64,000 nucleotides of DNA from JACVCJ01 sp052437175 (GCA_052437175.1 JBQVOK010000001.1:372001-436000); one strand, 5' to 3'; counted from the first letter of the stretch, positions 40,120 through 49,017 are shown. Made by a program: numbers and translations. The notes: generated by a model not told the origin, from the sequence alone.

Positions 40120-41454
40120 TTATTCCAGGGCTTTTACAAAGCAGCGTACCCGTGGGGAAAGCAGTTCCGGGTCTGTATCTGCGCCGGGTTCCAGCCCTTC
40201 GGGAATAAAGTATACAATGCCTTCGGGATGCCCTTCGTAAAAACTCTGGCCTACGGTTTTGGCCTTGATGAGCCACAGATCGCTGCGGAAACCTTTGGCA
40301 TACAAAGGTTCACCGGGCCGGAAACCGAAAAAGACCTCATCTTCCTGCAGCCAGTATTTTTCGCTCAGCAGTCCGCGCAGATGTACTTCTATTCCGGAGG
40401 CCATTCCGCGTTCTACCACCAGTACCGGTTTATAGAGCATGGCAGACAGGGCCATTTCCACCGGGGTATCGATGCGCAGGTTGTACATCGGGCTGGAGAA
40501 CGGGGTATCATCGCGGTTTGGGCGGAAACCGGAGACTTTCAGCGTATTCAGTAACTGAACGTGAAAAGGAAATATCTTGCCGGGAATGAGGCGCAGGTTG
40601 GCGAACTTACTCATGATCATCAGCATGGGAACGGCAAACAGCAGGGTGATCTGCAGGGTGTAGCCCAGCCAGCCGTAGGATTGTCCGCGGGTATTGAATT
40701 CCATCCCTATTTCCAGCGCGGTGAGCAGTACAAAGCCAATGAGCAGGCGGTTGCGTATACTCTTGAAATTGGGTACGGCCTGGCGGTTGAACCAGGGCGA
40801 GAGGTTCAGCAGGTTGTTCAGCTGGGTAAGCCACACTTCGATCAGCACAAAAAAGAGGAAAAAAGCGAGGATAAAAAGCCCGCTTACCAGGAAAAAATCG
40901 TAGAGTCCGTGGGCGACAACGGCCAGCAGAAAGCCGGAGAAACTCTGTAGAAAAATGGTCGGAGCATCCCGGCCCAGGCTGCGTCCGAGGATAAAGGCAT
41001 ACACCGGCAGTGCGGTAAAGGCCATGTGCATAAATACCGAAATAACGGCCCGGCTGCGGAGCACGTCGATCCCGAACTGTTTACTATACAAAATATTTTC
41101 CACCGCGGCAAATCCGCAGGCTACGGCAGCGGCATGTACCAGGTAGTCTACGGGTTCATCGGTGCGTACCAGGAAGCGTAGCACCAGGAAAACGATCAGC
41201 AGTTTGCCGCTTTCTTCCACCAGGCCTATATCGACCAGGAAGTAGAGAAAACTGTCCGGAACGAACAGGGACGATTGCAGGAACACGGTGCCCAGGGCCG
41301 GCAGAACGGAAAACCAGCCGGCAAAGAAAGACAGCAGCAGTTTTTTCCAGGAATCGGGCCGGAACACGTCCACGGTCTTTAGATAGGAGAGCCACAAAAA
41401 GGCTACTCCCGACGTAACCAGGAAAAACAGAATGTATTCGAACGTCAGCTGCAC
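40120..41454 (-). CDS. PrsW family intramembrane glutamic protease
   Basis: 444 residues. The first ~215 residues form about seven to eight membrane segments with the PrsW motifs: LVEESGKLL (EE pair, ~80), FAAVENILY (~116), FMHMAFTALPVY (~142) and VAHGLYDFF (~182). PrsW-type enzymes cut membrane proteins such as anti-sigma factors. After a second pair of membrane segments (~230-275) comes a soluble C-terminal part of ~160 residues without recognised domain. It is the last gene of a tight operon with DUF962 and aldehyde dehydrogenase (8-base spacing). Confidence 0.85.
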   Translation of the reverse strand: MQLTFEYILFFLVTSGVAFLWLSYLKTVDVFRPDSWKKLLLSFFAGWFSVLPALGTVFLQSSLFVPDSFLYFLVDIGLVEESGKLLIVFLVLRFLVRTDEPVDYLVHAAAVACGFAAVENILYSKQFGIDVLRSRAVISVFMHMAFTALPVYAFILGRSLGRDAPTIFLQSFSGFLLAVVAHGLYDFFLVSGLFILAFFLFFVLIEVWLTQLNNLLNLSPWFNRQAVPNFKSIRNRLLIGFVLLTALEIGMEFNTRGQSYGWLGYTLQITLLFAVPMLMIMSKFANLRLIPGKIFPFHVQLLNTLKVSGFRPNRDDTPFSSPMYNLRIDTPVEMALSAMLYKPVLVVERGMASGIEVHLRGLLSEKYWLQEDEVFFGFRPGEPLYAKGFRSDLWLIKAKTVGQSFYEGHPEGIVYFIPEGLEPGADTDPELLSPRVRCFVKALE

Positions 41455-41462
41455 AGAGACAC

Positions 41463-42854
41463 TTACAGTACGTGTTTCAGCAGTTTACGCATGAAGTTGA
41501 GGCTTACCTTGTTGTACGGCGGGTAGCGCAGGGGCGCGTCCAGCCAGAAGGCACGGGTAAGTACCGGCTTTTTATGGCTGAAGGTATCGAAGGAAAAACG
41601 GCCGTGATAGGCTCCGATACCGCTGTCGCCCACGCCGCCGAAAGGCAGGTGTGCACCGCTCATGTGCATTACGGTATCGTTTATCGTAACACCACCGGCA
41701 GAAGTATGTTTCAGGATACGGTTGCGGAATTCGCTGTTGTTACTGAAGATATACATGGCCAGGGGCTTGGGGCGCGCATTTACTTCGGCGATCACCTCAT
41801 CGGCATTTTTAAAGCTGATCACGGGCAGTACCGGTCCGAAGATCTCGTCCTGCATAACGGCGGATGTACTGTCGGGCTCTACGATGGTGGGGGCGATCTT
41901 GCAGCGGTTGCGGTCGGTCTTTCCGCCGGAAAGTATGCGGGCGTCGCTCAGCAGGGCCTCCAGGCGTTCGAAATGCCGCTCGTTGATGATCTTGCCGTAT
42001 TCGGGATTGCTAAGCGGGTCCTTGCCGTAGGACCTTTCAATTTCGGCTTCCAGGGCCTGTACGAAAGGAATTTTTACCTGTTCGTGCACCAGGATATAGT
42101 CCGGCGCCACGCAGGTTTGCCCCGAATTCAGGAATTTACCCCAGGCGATGCGGCGTGCGGTAAGTTCCAGCGGACTGTCCTTATCTACAATGGTGGGACT
42201 TTTACCGCCCAGTTCCAGTGTTACCGGTGTCAGGTGACGGGCTGCCGCCTCGTACACGATCTTACCTACTTTGGTGCCGCCGGTAAAGAAGATGTAATCC
42301 CATTTCTGCTCCAGCAGGGCTACGGTTTCCTGTACGCCGCCCTTCACCACATGCAGCAGGCCTTTGTCAAAGTTTTTATTGATCATTACCTCGAGCACGG
42401 CCGCGGTGTGCGGTGCCAGTTCCGAAGGTTTTATCACCATGGTGTTACCCGCCGAAATAGCGCCGATGGCGGGGGCCAGGGCCAGCTGAAAGGGATAGTT
42501 CCAGGGGGCAATGTTCAGCGTTACGCCAAAGGGTTCGCTGTGTATACGGCTTTTACCGGGGAAATTGATCCAGCCGGTCTTGGCACGTTTAGGCCGCATC
42601 CAGCCGCGCAGTTTTTTCAGGGTATGGTGTATATCGGCCTGTACAAAGCCCACTTCGGTGGTATAGGCTTCCATGGCACATTTGCCCAGGTCGGCCTCCA
42701 GGGCCTTGTAGATCTCGGTCTCATGGGCCGTGATGAGTTCCTGCAGTTTCAGCAGGGTAGCGCGGCGGCTTTCGTAGCTGAGCGTTTTGCCCTGTTCAAA
42801 ATAACTGCGTTGCGCCTGCACCTCTGTTTTTCCCGATTGTATCGTGGCTTCCAT
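41463..42854 (-). CDS. Aldehyde dehydrogenase family protein
   Basis: 463 residues of an NAD(P)-dependent aldehyde dehydrogenase. Visible: APWNYPFQLALAPAIGAISA (cofactor loop), FTGGTKVGKIVYEAA, the general base in VTLELGGKSP, and the catalytic cysteine in LNSGQTCVAPDYILV. The shorter C-terminus and FGGVGDSGIGAYHGRFSFDT resemble the ALDH3/coniferyl-aldehyde/fatty-aldehyde type, some of which are membrane-associated. It lies 7 bases after DUF962 and 8 before PrsW, so all three should be co-transcribed. Confidence 0.93.
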   Translation of the reverse strand: MEATIQSGKTEVQAQRSYFEQGKTLSYESRRATLLKLQELITAHETEIYKALEADLGKCAMEAYTTEVGFVQADIHHTLKKLRGWMRPKRAKTGWINFPGKSRIHSEPFGVTLNIAPWNYPFQLALAPAIGAISAGNTMVIKPSELAPHTAAVLEVMINKNFDKGLLHVVKGGVQETVALLEQKWDYIFFTGGTKVGKIVYEAAARHLTPVTLELGGKSPTIVDKDSPLELTARRIAWGKFLNSGQTCVAPDYILVHEQVKIPFVQALEAEIERSYGKDPLSNPEYGKIINERHFERLEALLSDARILSGGKTDRNRCKIAPTIVEPDSTSAVMQDEIFGPVLPVISFKNADEVIAEVNARPKPLAMYIFSNNSEFRNRILKHTSAGGVTINDTVMHMSGAHLPFGGVGDSGIGAYHGRFSFDTFSHKKPVLTRAFWLDAPLRYPPYNKVSLNFMRKLLKHVL

Positions 42855-42861
42855 AAATATA

Positions 42862-43335
42862 TCAATATTTTATACCTGCTTTTTTGTACAGAAAATGCAT
42901 GAGCCATGCCGGACCGATCAGCAGGAACTGCAGGTCCTTGAGGAAAGAGGGTTTCTTCCCTTCGATCTTATGCCCCCAGAACTGACCGATCCAGGCCAGC
43001 ACAAAGGCAATGAGCGCCACCAGCCATACTTTCCCCGGCCAGATATGCGTATCTATTATATAGGAAAGGAAGAGGCAGCCCGTGGCATAGAGCAGCAGGC
43101 CGAACGAAAGCGGTATGCTCAGCGTAAGGTAATAGATCAGTGCGCCCGCAAGGGCCAGTATGGCGGCATTCAGCGGGACTTCGGTCCCCGGTATGTTCCA
43201 GGGGAACTGTATACTCCACAACAGCCCGGTTACCGTCCAGAAGATGACGGGCACACAGATCCAGTGTACCATTTTGTTCGTAGGGTTCTGGTGACTTTCG
43301 CCGTATTCATTCAGCAATTTGTCGATGGCGCGCAT
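42862..43335 (-). CDS. DUF962/Mpo1-like membrane protein
   Basis: 157 residues with four predicted membrane segments. The family marks are HQNPTNKMVHWICVP near the N-terminus and AWIGQFWGHKIEGKKPSFLK near residue 115, ending in IGPAWLMHFLYKKAG. The yeast member Mpo1 is an iron-dependent dioxygenase acting on 2-hydroxy fatty acids in alpha-oxidation, using conserved histidines that are also seen here. Operon partnership with an aldehyde dehydrogenase supports a lipid role. A TATATTTC box precedes it at 43366-43373 on the minus strand. Confidence 0.85.
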   Translation of the reverse strand: MRAIDKLLNEYGESHQNPTNKMVHWICVPVIFWTVTGLLWSIQFPWNIPGTEVPLNAAILALAGALIYYLTLSIPLSFGLLLYATGCLFLSYIIDTHIWPGKVWLVALIAFVLAWIGQFWGHKIEGKKPSFLKDLQFLLIGPAWLMHFLYKKAGIKY

Positions 43336-43406
43336 GATCCGATTTTCTCTGTGTTAAGTTTAGTCGAAATATACGGATTTTTTTTGCAAAAAAAGGTATG
43401 CATGCA

Positions 43407-43414
43407 TATTTTTG
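43407..43414 (+). promoter_or_regulatory. -7 promoter box TATTTTTG
   Basis: Exact TAnnTTTG match 8 bases before the ATG at 43423; the reading frame stays open far upstream but that part would not be transcribed. Confidence 0.6.
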
Positions 43415-43422
43415 GTTGCCCT

Positions 43423-45540
43423 ATGAATCAAGTATATATGTTTCAGCGATTTCTTTTACTCCTGGCCCTGCCTTTCGGCATCGGCGTGTCTTTTGCCCAG
43501 AAGAATACAACGGTCATTCCCGATTTTATCCGCAGGGATAGTATACAGATCGTGCGCGATCAGTGGGGCGTACCGCATATTTATGCACCTACCGATGCCG
43601 AAGCGGCTTACGGACTGGCCTGGGCCAATGCCGAGGACGATTTTGTGACCATGCAGAGCATCCTGCTCATCGCCAAAGGCATGAACGGCCTGGCCAGCGG
43701 GGTGGACGGCGCTAAGATCGACTATGCCGTGGGACTGCTGGGGGTGCAGAAAGAGATCGATAAACGATACAACGAGGTGGTGAGCCCGGCTTTTGACCGT
43801 TACCTGCAGGGGTTTTGTGCGGGTGTGAACCGTTATGCCGAGCTGCATCCCGAAGAAGTACAGGTTAAAAAAGCATTCCCCGTGGGGCCCAAAGATATAC
43901 TGGCCGGCTATACGCTGGGCCTGGCGCTTATGAGCGACCTGCAGGAAGGACTTACCCAGATACTGGACAATACACTGCCGCCGATCACGGAACAGAAGCC
44001 CGAAGGATCGAACGGTTTTGCCCTGGCGCCGCATAAGACCACGGACGGCAAAGCGTACATCGCCATCAACTCACATCAGCCGCTGGACGGCGTGTTCTCC
44101 TGGTACGAAGCCCACATGGTAAGCGGCGAAGGCATGAATATCCTCGGCGGCGTGTTCCCGGGGGCCTGCGTGATCGGGCACGGGGTGAACGAAAACATTG
44201 CCTGGGCGCATACACTGTCGTACCCCGACTCTTACGATATCTACAAGCTGGATATGCATCCTTCAAAAAAGAACTGGTACCGCTACGACGGGGAATGGAA
44301 AAAACTGCAGAAAAGCAATATAAAACTACGCGTACGTTTCCCGAAATCCGGTATACGCCTGGGCATAAGCAAAGCGGCATTCCGCTCGGAACACGGCCCG
44401 GTAATGAAGACCAAACACGGCGCTTACGCCATACGGATGCCCGCCTTTTTCAAGCTGAACGCGGCCGAACAATGGTTCAAAATGAACAAGGCCCGCAGTT
44501 TGTCTGAGTTCCGTTCGGCACTGCAGATGCAGGGTTTGCCCTGTTTCAATATCATTTATGCCGATAAGGGCGGCAACATCATGTACCTGAACAATGTACT
44601 GCTGCCGCACCGAAAACCGGGCTACGACTGGAAAAAAGTACTGCCCGGCAACAGTTCCGAGCTGGTCTGGAAACCGGCCTTTATCCCGATCGACAGTCTG
44701 CCGGCCGTGATTAACCCGGTGAGCGGCTACGTATACAATGCCAACAGTACGCCCTTCCGCTCCAGCGGTGCGCGCGATAACCCGGACCCAACGGCCTTCC
44801 CGCGCGAAATGGGCTTACAGACCCAGCACTGGAACCGGGCCCGCCGCCTGGAAAAACTGTTCGGCGCAAAAGAACAGTTCAGCTACGAAGATTTTGTGAA
44901 CATTAAATACGACCGTACGTATCCCGATACTTTGTTCTTCTTTTCCACCATCGATTCCCTGTTTGCCCTGGACGAAAAACAATACCCCGATATTGCCGAC
45001 GCCATCGGCATGCTGAAGCGCTGGGACAAAAAAGGGGATACCAGCAGCGTGGAAGCTTCCATGTTCTACCTGTCCTGGGTGTATTTTAACAAACGCACGG
45101 GCAGCGTACATTTCAACGAGGAAAAGATCACCACGCACAGCTGTGCCTATTATGCCGAATGCCTGCGCGACGCAAAAAAACACTTACTTACCTACTTTGG
45201 CACAATAAATGTGCCTTTAGGCCGTTTACAGAGATTAAGAAGGGGAAATGTAGACCTGCCCCTGGGCGGAATGCCCGATATGCTGCGGGCCATGTACTCT
45301 TCGCCGCGTGCCGACGGAACACTGGCTCCCTGGGCAGGCGACAGTTACATAATGCTGGTTAAATTCGGCGCGGACGGACCGGAAATTGAAACGGTGAACG
45401 CCTACGGAGCTTCGGCCCGGCCGGGAAGCCGGCATTATACCGACCAGATGGAGTTGTTTGTGAACCAGCAATGCAAACCGATGACACTGGACTGGAAGAA
45501 CGTTCTTAAAAATGCGGTAAAAGTGTACAATCCTGAATAA
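43423..45540 (+). CDS. Penicillin acylase family N-terminal-nucleophile hydrolase, exported
   Basis: About 705 residues from 43423 (700 from the ATG at 43438). Signal peptide with cleavage near SFAQ, then a small alpha chain (RDQWGVPHIYAPTDAEAAYG, AWANAEDDF), a linker, and the beta chain expected to begin at the serine of EGSNGFALAPHKT (~196), the autocatalytically exposed nucleophile. INSHQP, HGVNENIAWAHT and GYVYNANSTPF fit the family. Such acylases cleave amide bonds of acyl side chains (beta-lactams, acyl-homoserine lactones, lipopeptides); substrate unknown. Divergent from the DUF962 operon. Confidence 0.87.
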   Translation: MNQVYMFQRFLLLLALPFGIGVSFAQKNTTVIPDFIRRDSIQIVRDQWGVPHIYAPTDAEAAYGLAWANAEDDFVTMQSILLIAKGMNGLASGVDGAKIDYAVGLLGVQKEIDKRYNEVVSPAFDRYLQGFCAGVNRYAELHPEEVQVKKAFPVGPKDILAGYTLGLALMSDLQEGLTQILDNTLPPITEQKPEGSNGFALAPHKTTDGKAYIAINSHQPLDGVFSWYEAHMVSGEGMNILGGVFPGACVIGHGVNENIAWAHTLSYPDSYDIYKLDMHPSKKNWYRYDGEWKKLQKSNIKLRVRFPKSGIRLGISKAAFRSEHGPVMKTKHGAYAIRMPAFFKLNAAEQWFKMNKARSLSEFRSALQMQGLPCFNIIYADKGGNIMYLNNVLLPHRKPGYDWKKVLPGNSSELVWKPAFIPIDSLPAVINPVSGYVYNANSTPFRSSGARDNPDPTAFPREMGLQTQHWNRARRLEKLFGAKEQFSYEDFVNIKYDRTYPDTLFFFSTIDSLFALDEKQYPDIADAIGMLKRWDKKGDTSSVEASMFYLSWVYFNKRTGSVHFNEEKITTHSCAYYAECLRDAKKHLLTYFGTINVPLGRLQRLRRGNVDLPLGGMPDMLRAMYSSPRADGTLAPWAGDSYIMLVKFGADGPEIETVNAYGASARPGSRHYTDQMELFVNQQCKPMTLDWKNVLKNAVKVYNPE

Positions 45541-45687
45541 AAAACAGGTTCCGGAGGCGGAAGAATAAAAAATTAAGAAAAAATTAGCAAAAAAGATTCA
45601 GTACCTTCGGATTTTTTAACTACTTTTACAGCATCATAAGTCGGCAACGACTTTTAACCAAGGCAGAGAGAAACCCAAACAAAGAAG

Positions 45688-45711
45688 AAGGGCTGTCCTT
45701 CAGCCCTTTTT
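45688..45711 (+). terminator. Intrinsic terminator 1 in the acylase-E2 gap
   Basis: AAGGGCTG / CAGCCCTT stem with five-base loop and TTTTT. Confidence 0.85.
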
Positions 45712-45737
45712 CCTGGTTGGGTCCACAAAAATACTTC

Positions 45738-45768
45738 AAAGAGGCATCACATAGGTGCCTCTTTTTTT
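45738..45768 (+). terminator. Intrinsic terminator 2 in the acylase-E2 gap
   Basis: AGAGGCA (45740-45746) / TGCCTCT (45756-45762) stem followed by seven T. Confidence 0.85.
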
Positions 45769-45792
45769 GTGCCTGAACGCCTGGCAGTGCGC

Positions 45793-45825
45793 ACAAAAAA
45801 ACCGGTCTCCCTGCGGAAACCGGTT
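45793..45825 (-). terminator. Intrinsic terminator of the E2 gene
   Basis: AACCGGT (45800-45806) / ACCGGTT (45819-45825) stem; on the minus strand followed by a run of seven T. Confidence 0.8.
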
Positions 45826-45849
45826 GTATATTTTCATAAACGTACGTGT

Positions 45850-47217
45850 TTAGAACGTTCTGTTCGGATCGAACTGCTCCAGGTAATCGGCCACACGGCG
45901 TACAAAGCTTCCGCCCAGGGCTCCGTCTACCACGCGGTGGTCGTAGGAGTGGGAGAGGAACATCATGTGGCGCACCGCGATCACATCGCCGTATTCGGTC
46001 TCGATCACGGCCGGGCGTTTACGCACCGCACCCAGGGCCAGGATGGCCACCTGCGGCTGGTTGATGATGGGCGTGCCCATTACGTTGCCGAAAGTACCCA
46101 CGTTGGAAACGGTATAGGTACCGCCGGCGATATCGTCCGGGGTAAGCTTGCCGGCACGGGCACGGGCCGCCATATCGTTTACGGCTTTGGTAAGGCCGGT
46201 AAGGTTCATGGTATCGGCATTTTTGATCACCGGAACGATCAGGTTACCGCTGGGCAGGGCCGTGGCCATACCCACATTGATATTTTTACGCATAATGATG
46301 CGGTCGCCGTCCACCGAAGCGTTCACACCCGGGAAATCTTTAATGGCACGCACCACGGCTTCCATAAAGATGGGCGTAAAGGTGAGCTTTTCACCGGTCA
46401 TCTTCTGGAAGGCGTCTTTAACTTTCTCTCTCCACAGTACGATATTGGTAACATCAGCTTCTACGAAAGATGTTACGTGCGGCGATACACGCTTGCTCAT
46501 CACCATGTGATCGGCGATCAGTTTACGCATACGGTCCATTTCAATGATATCGTCGCCGGCATTTACGGAAACGGGCGGACCCTGTACCGGTTTTTCCTGC
46601 ACTACTTTGGCCGCCTGGGGCTGGCCGGGGCTGGTCTGCTGCGTGGCAGGCTGAGCCTGGGTAGCCTGTGCAGCAGCCGGTTTACGGCCCTGTTTCAGGT
46701 AGGCCATGATATCGTCTTTGGTCACACGGCCGTCTTTACCGCTGCCGGCAATGGCATCCAGTTCCTGCTGGCTGATGCCTTCCTCGCGGGCGATGCTTTT
46801 TACGAGCGGACTGTAGAAACGGTCGCCCGTAGAAGAAACGGATGACGCAGAGCTGTGATTATCAGAAATATTACGGATATCGTTCTCAATTTCAGTGGCC
46901 TGGGTGATAGCGGGTTCTGCAGGAGAGGTCTCGGCCACACTGGCAGACAGGGTCACCGTAGTGCCGGGATTATCGGCATCGGTCTCGATGATGGCAAATG
47001 CATCCCCGATCTGTACCACGGCACCTTCTTCGTGCAGGCGCTTTACCAGTACCCCGCGGGCTGTAGACGGAACTTCGCTGTCTACCTTATCGGTAGCGAT
47101 CTCCACGATGGTCTCATCCATATCCACCGTATCGCCTACATTTTTACTCCATTTGGTAATGGTAGCCTCCATTACGCTCTCGCCCAGTTTAGGCATTAAT
47201 ATCTCAACCTGTGCCAT
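45850..47217 (-). CDS. 2-oxo acid dehydrogenase E2 (dihydrolipoyllysine-residue acyltransferase)
   Basis: 455 residues with the full E2 layout: lipoyl domain (1-~78) with the lipoylated Lys44 in IATDKVDSE, a linker, peripheral E3-binding domain (~125-165, PLVKSIAREEGISQQELDAI), an Ala/Gln/Pro linker, and the catalytic domain ending SYDHRVVDGALGG with the active-site His. It transfers acyl groups to CoA in a pyruvate, 2-oxoglutarate or branched-chain oxoacid dehydrogenase; the pattern is closest to the branched-chain type but that is not certain. No E1 or E3 gene lies nearby. The ATG at 47217 fits the promoter box. Confidence 0.92.
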   Translation of the reverse strand: MAQVEILMPKLGESVMEATITKWSKNVGDTVDMDETIVEIATDKVDSEVPSTARGVLVKRLHEEGAVVQIGDAFAIIETDADNPGTTVTLSASVAETSPAEPAITQATEIENDIRNISDNHSSASSVSSTGDRFYSPLVKSIAREEGISQQELDAIAGSGKDGRVTKDDIMAYLKQGRKPAAAQATQAQPATQQTSPGQPQAAKVVQEKPVQGPPVSVNAGDDIIEMDRMRKLIADHMVMSKRVSPHVTSFVEADVTNIVLWREKVKDAFQKMTGEKLTFTPIFMEAVVRAIKDFPGVNASVDGDRIIMRKNINVGMATALPSGNLIVPVIKNADTMNLTGLTKAVNDMAARARAGKLTPDDIAGGTYTVSNVGTFGNVMGTPIINQPQVAILALGAVRKRPAVIETEYGDVIAVRHMMFLSHSYDHRVVDGALGGSFVRRVADYLEQFDPNRTF

Positions 47218-47237
47218 ATTAATCAAAATTTGCGCTG

Positions 47238-47245
47238 CAAAAATA
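47238..47245 (-). promoter_or_regulatory. -7 promoter box TATTTTTG of the E2 gene (minus strand)
   Basis: Exact TAnnTTTG match 20 bases before the ATG at 47217. Confidence 0.6.
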
Positions 47246-47366
47246 ATATTTCCCGCCGATATCCCCCGTCTAAAATGTATATTCCCTGTAAGTGCGGCAG
47301 AATCCGCTTTTTACACCAGGCTGCATTTCTTAACCTGGATTAAGTAGTTATATGCCGAAGTGGCCC

Positions 47367-47374
47367 TACCTTTG
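47367..47374 (+). promoter_or_regulatory. -7 promoter box TACCTTTG
   Basis: Exact TAnnTTTG match 39 bases before the ATG at 47414. Confidence 0.6.
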
Positions 47375-47413
47375 TCCTGTTCTTAAATTAAAAACCAAAA
47401 ACAAGTAATAGTT

Positions 47414-47938
47414 ATGTCAACGTGGAACTTAGACAAATCGCACAGTGAAATTAACTTTAAGGTAAAACACATGATGATTACCAACGTAACCGGAAGTTTT
47501 ACCGATTTTGACGTGAACGCCGAAGCGGAATCTGACGATTTCAGCGGGGCTAAGATCAGCTTTACGGCCCGCACGGCTTCTGTGAACACGGCCAATGAAC
47601 AACGCGATGCGCACCTGAAAAGTGCCGATTTCTTTGATGCAGAGCAATTCCCGGAACTGAAATTCCAGAGTACGGCTTTCAGCAAAAAAAGCGGCGATCT
47701 GTATACGCTCGAAGGCAACCTGACCATCAAGGACGTTACCCGCCCGGTGACGCTGAACGTAGAATTCGGCGGTATCAATACCGATCCCTGGGGCAATGTA
47801 AAAGCTGGTTTCAGCCTGGGCGGCGTAATCAACCGCAAAGACTTCGGACTGGGCTGGAATGCTTCCCTGGAAACCGGTGGCGTTCTGGTTGGCGAAGAGG
47901 TAAAACTGCTGGCCGAGATACAGCTGGTTAAAGGATAA
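47414..47938 (+). CDS. YceI family protein without signal peptide
   Basis: 174 residues of a single YceI barrel: WNLDKSHSEINFKVKHMMIT, VTGSFTDFDVNAEAESDD, ANEQRDAHLKSADFFDAEQF, IKDVTRPVTLNVEFGG and FSLGGVINRKDFGL. The pattern is closer to classical YceI than the lipoprotein paralogue at 24453. Without signal peptide it should be cytoplasmic, binding a polyprenyl or fatty chain. It stands alone between a promoter box and a terminator. Confidence 0.92.
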   Translation: MSTWNLDKSHSEINFKVKHMMITNVTGSFTDFDVNAEAESDDFSGAKISFTARTASVNTANEQRDAHLKSADFFDAEQFPELKFQSTAFSKKSGDLYTLEGNLTIKDVTRPVTLNVEFGGINTDPWGNVKAGFSLGGVINRKDFGLGWNASLETGGVLVGEEVKLLAEIQLVKG

Positions 47939-47965
47939 GCTCTAATACGTCTACTTCATATAGAC

Positions 47966-48000
47966 CAGGTCCGGCACTTTTGTTCCGGGCCTGTTTGTAT
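47966..48000 (+). terminator. Intrinsic terminator of the cytosolic YceI gene
   Basis: CAGGTCCGG (47966-47974) / CCGGGCCTG (47985-47993), one T-G wobble, followed by TTTGTATT. Confidence 0.75.
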
Positions 48001-48027
48001 TCTTAATGTATTCATCCTGAAAGGGAT

Positions 48028-48035
48028 TAATTTTG
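48028..48035 (+). promoter_or_regulatory. -7 promoter box TAATTTTG
   Basis: Exact TAnnTTTG match 13 bases before the ATG at 48049. Confidence 0.65.
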
Positions 48036-48048
48036 TATCTTTAAAGTT

Positions 48049-48936
48049 ATGACGCGTAAGGATTTTCTGCAACTGGGCCTTGCCGGCGGCGGAGCGGCTG
48101 CGCTCGGAACCCTGGAAGTACTGGCCCGCACGCTGGGCAACAGCGATACGGTAATGCCGGCCTACTTCATCGGGCACGGTTCGCCCATGAATGCCATTGA
48201 AGACAACCGGCATTCCGCAGCATGGAAACACATTAAACTCGGTGCCGAAACCCCGCGTATGATCCTCTGCGTATCGGCGCACTGGCTTACCCGCGGCACC
48301 TATATCACCTCGAACGTAACACCGCCTACGATACACGATTTCGGCGGATTTCCGCAGGCGCTCTTCGACGTGCAGTATCCCGCTCCGGGTAGTCCGGAAC
48401 TGGCAAAGGACGTAGCCTCCGAAATACACAGCGTGCAGGCGGAGCTCACGGAAGACTGGGGCCTGGACCACGGTACCTGGTCGGTGCTGAAACACATCCG
48501 TCCGCAGGCCGATATTCCGGTACTGCAACTGAGCATCGATTATAAGGAGCCGGCTTCGTTTCACTATGCCCTGGGCCGCGAACTGGCTAAATTGCGGCGT
48601 AAGGGCGTACTCATCATCGGCAGCGGCAATATGGTACATAACCTGCGGATGGTGGCCTGGGACCATACGGCAGACACAGACTACGGGTACGACTGGGCTT
48701 TGCAGATGAACGAAACCTTTAATGAAAAACTGCTCAACCGCGATTTTGATGCCCTGGTTAACTACCAGCAATGGGGCGAAGCAGCCCGCAACGCCATTCC
48801 CACGCCCGACCATTATTATCCCATGTTGTACACACTGGGCCTGGTAGAAAAGGAGGATGAACTGGCGCTCTTCAACAACTCCGTGATCATGGGTTCATTG
48901 TCGATGACTTCCTTCTCGCTGACACAAAAATCCTGA
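48049..48936 (+). CDS. ygiD: 4,5-DOPA dioxygenase extradiol-like protein (LigB family, YgiD type)
   Basis: 295 residues. The catalytic LigB fold is clear: PAYFIGHGSPMNAI, ILCVSAHWLTRGTYI, PTIHDFGGFP, GLDHGTWSVLKHI and LIIGSGNMVHNL, giving the conserved histidines that bind the metal. YgiD-type enzymes open the catechol ring of DOPA; the natural substrate in this organism is unknown. The N-terminus (TRKDFLQLGLAGGGAAALG) looks like a signal or Tat-type leader, which E. coli YgiD lacks, so export is possible. Confidence 0.88.
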   Translation: MTRKDFLQLGLAGGGAAALGTLEVLARTLGNSDTVMPAYFIGHGSPMNAIEDNRHSAAWKHIKLGAETPRMILCVSAHWLTRGTYITSNVTPPTIHDFGGFPQALFDVQYPAPGSPELAKDVASEIHSVQAELTEDWGLDHGTWSVLKHIRPQADIPVLQLSIDYKEPASFHYALGRELAKLRRKGVLIIGSGNMVHNLRMVAWDHTADTDYGYDWALQMNETFNEKLLNRDFDALVNYQQWGEAARNAIPTPDHYYPMLYTLGLVEKEDELALFNNSVIMGSLSMTSFSLTQKS

Positions 48937-49017
48937 CTGTATTTTTTTTAGAAAAATAGTATTTGAGGGGCCGGAGAAAAAACGTAAATCTGGATTGTTA
49001 TTAAAACCCTTTATACA

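Larger units (their letters stand above)
45634..45768 (+). ncRNA. Candidate structured RNA with two successive terminators
   Basis: The 310-base gap between the acylase and the E2 gene has a TACTTTTA promoter-like box (45621-45628), a hairpin AAGTCG-GCAA-CGACTT with a GNRA tetraloop (45638-45653), a terminator hairpin (45688-45711) and a second terminator (45738-45768). ACCCAA (45673-45678) can pair with TTGGGT (45717-45722) around the first terminator, while AACCAAGG (45656-45663) can pair with CCTGGTT (45712-45718); the two pairings compete. No reading frame of note. It may be a small RNA or only an elaborate 3' end of the acylase transcript. Confidence 0.4.

Noticed and set aside
41472..42902. 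Plus-strand open frame of 476 codons opposite the aldehyde dehydrogenase
   Set aside because: Antisense shadow caused by codon bias; no motif.
42844..43422. Upstream extension of the acylase reading frame by 193 codons
   Set aside because: It runs antisense to the DUF962 gene and ends before the promoter box at 43407-43414; the signal peptide begins at 43423 or 43438.
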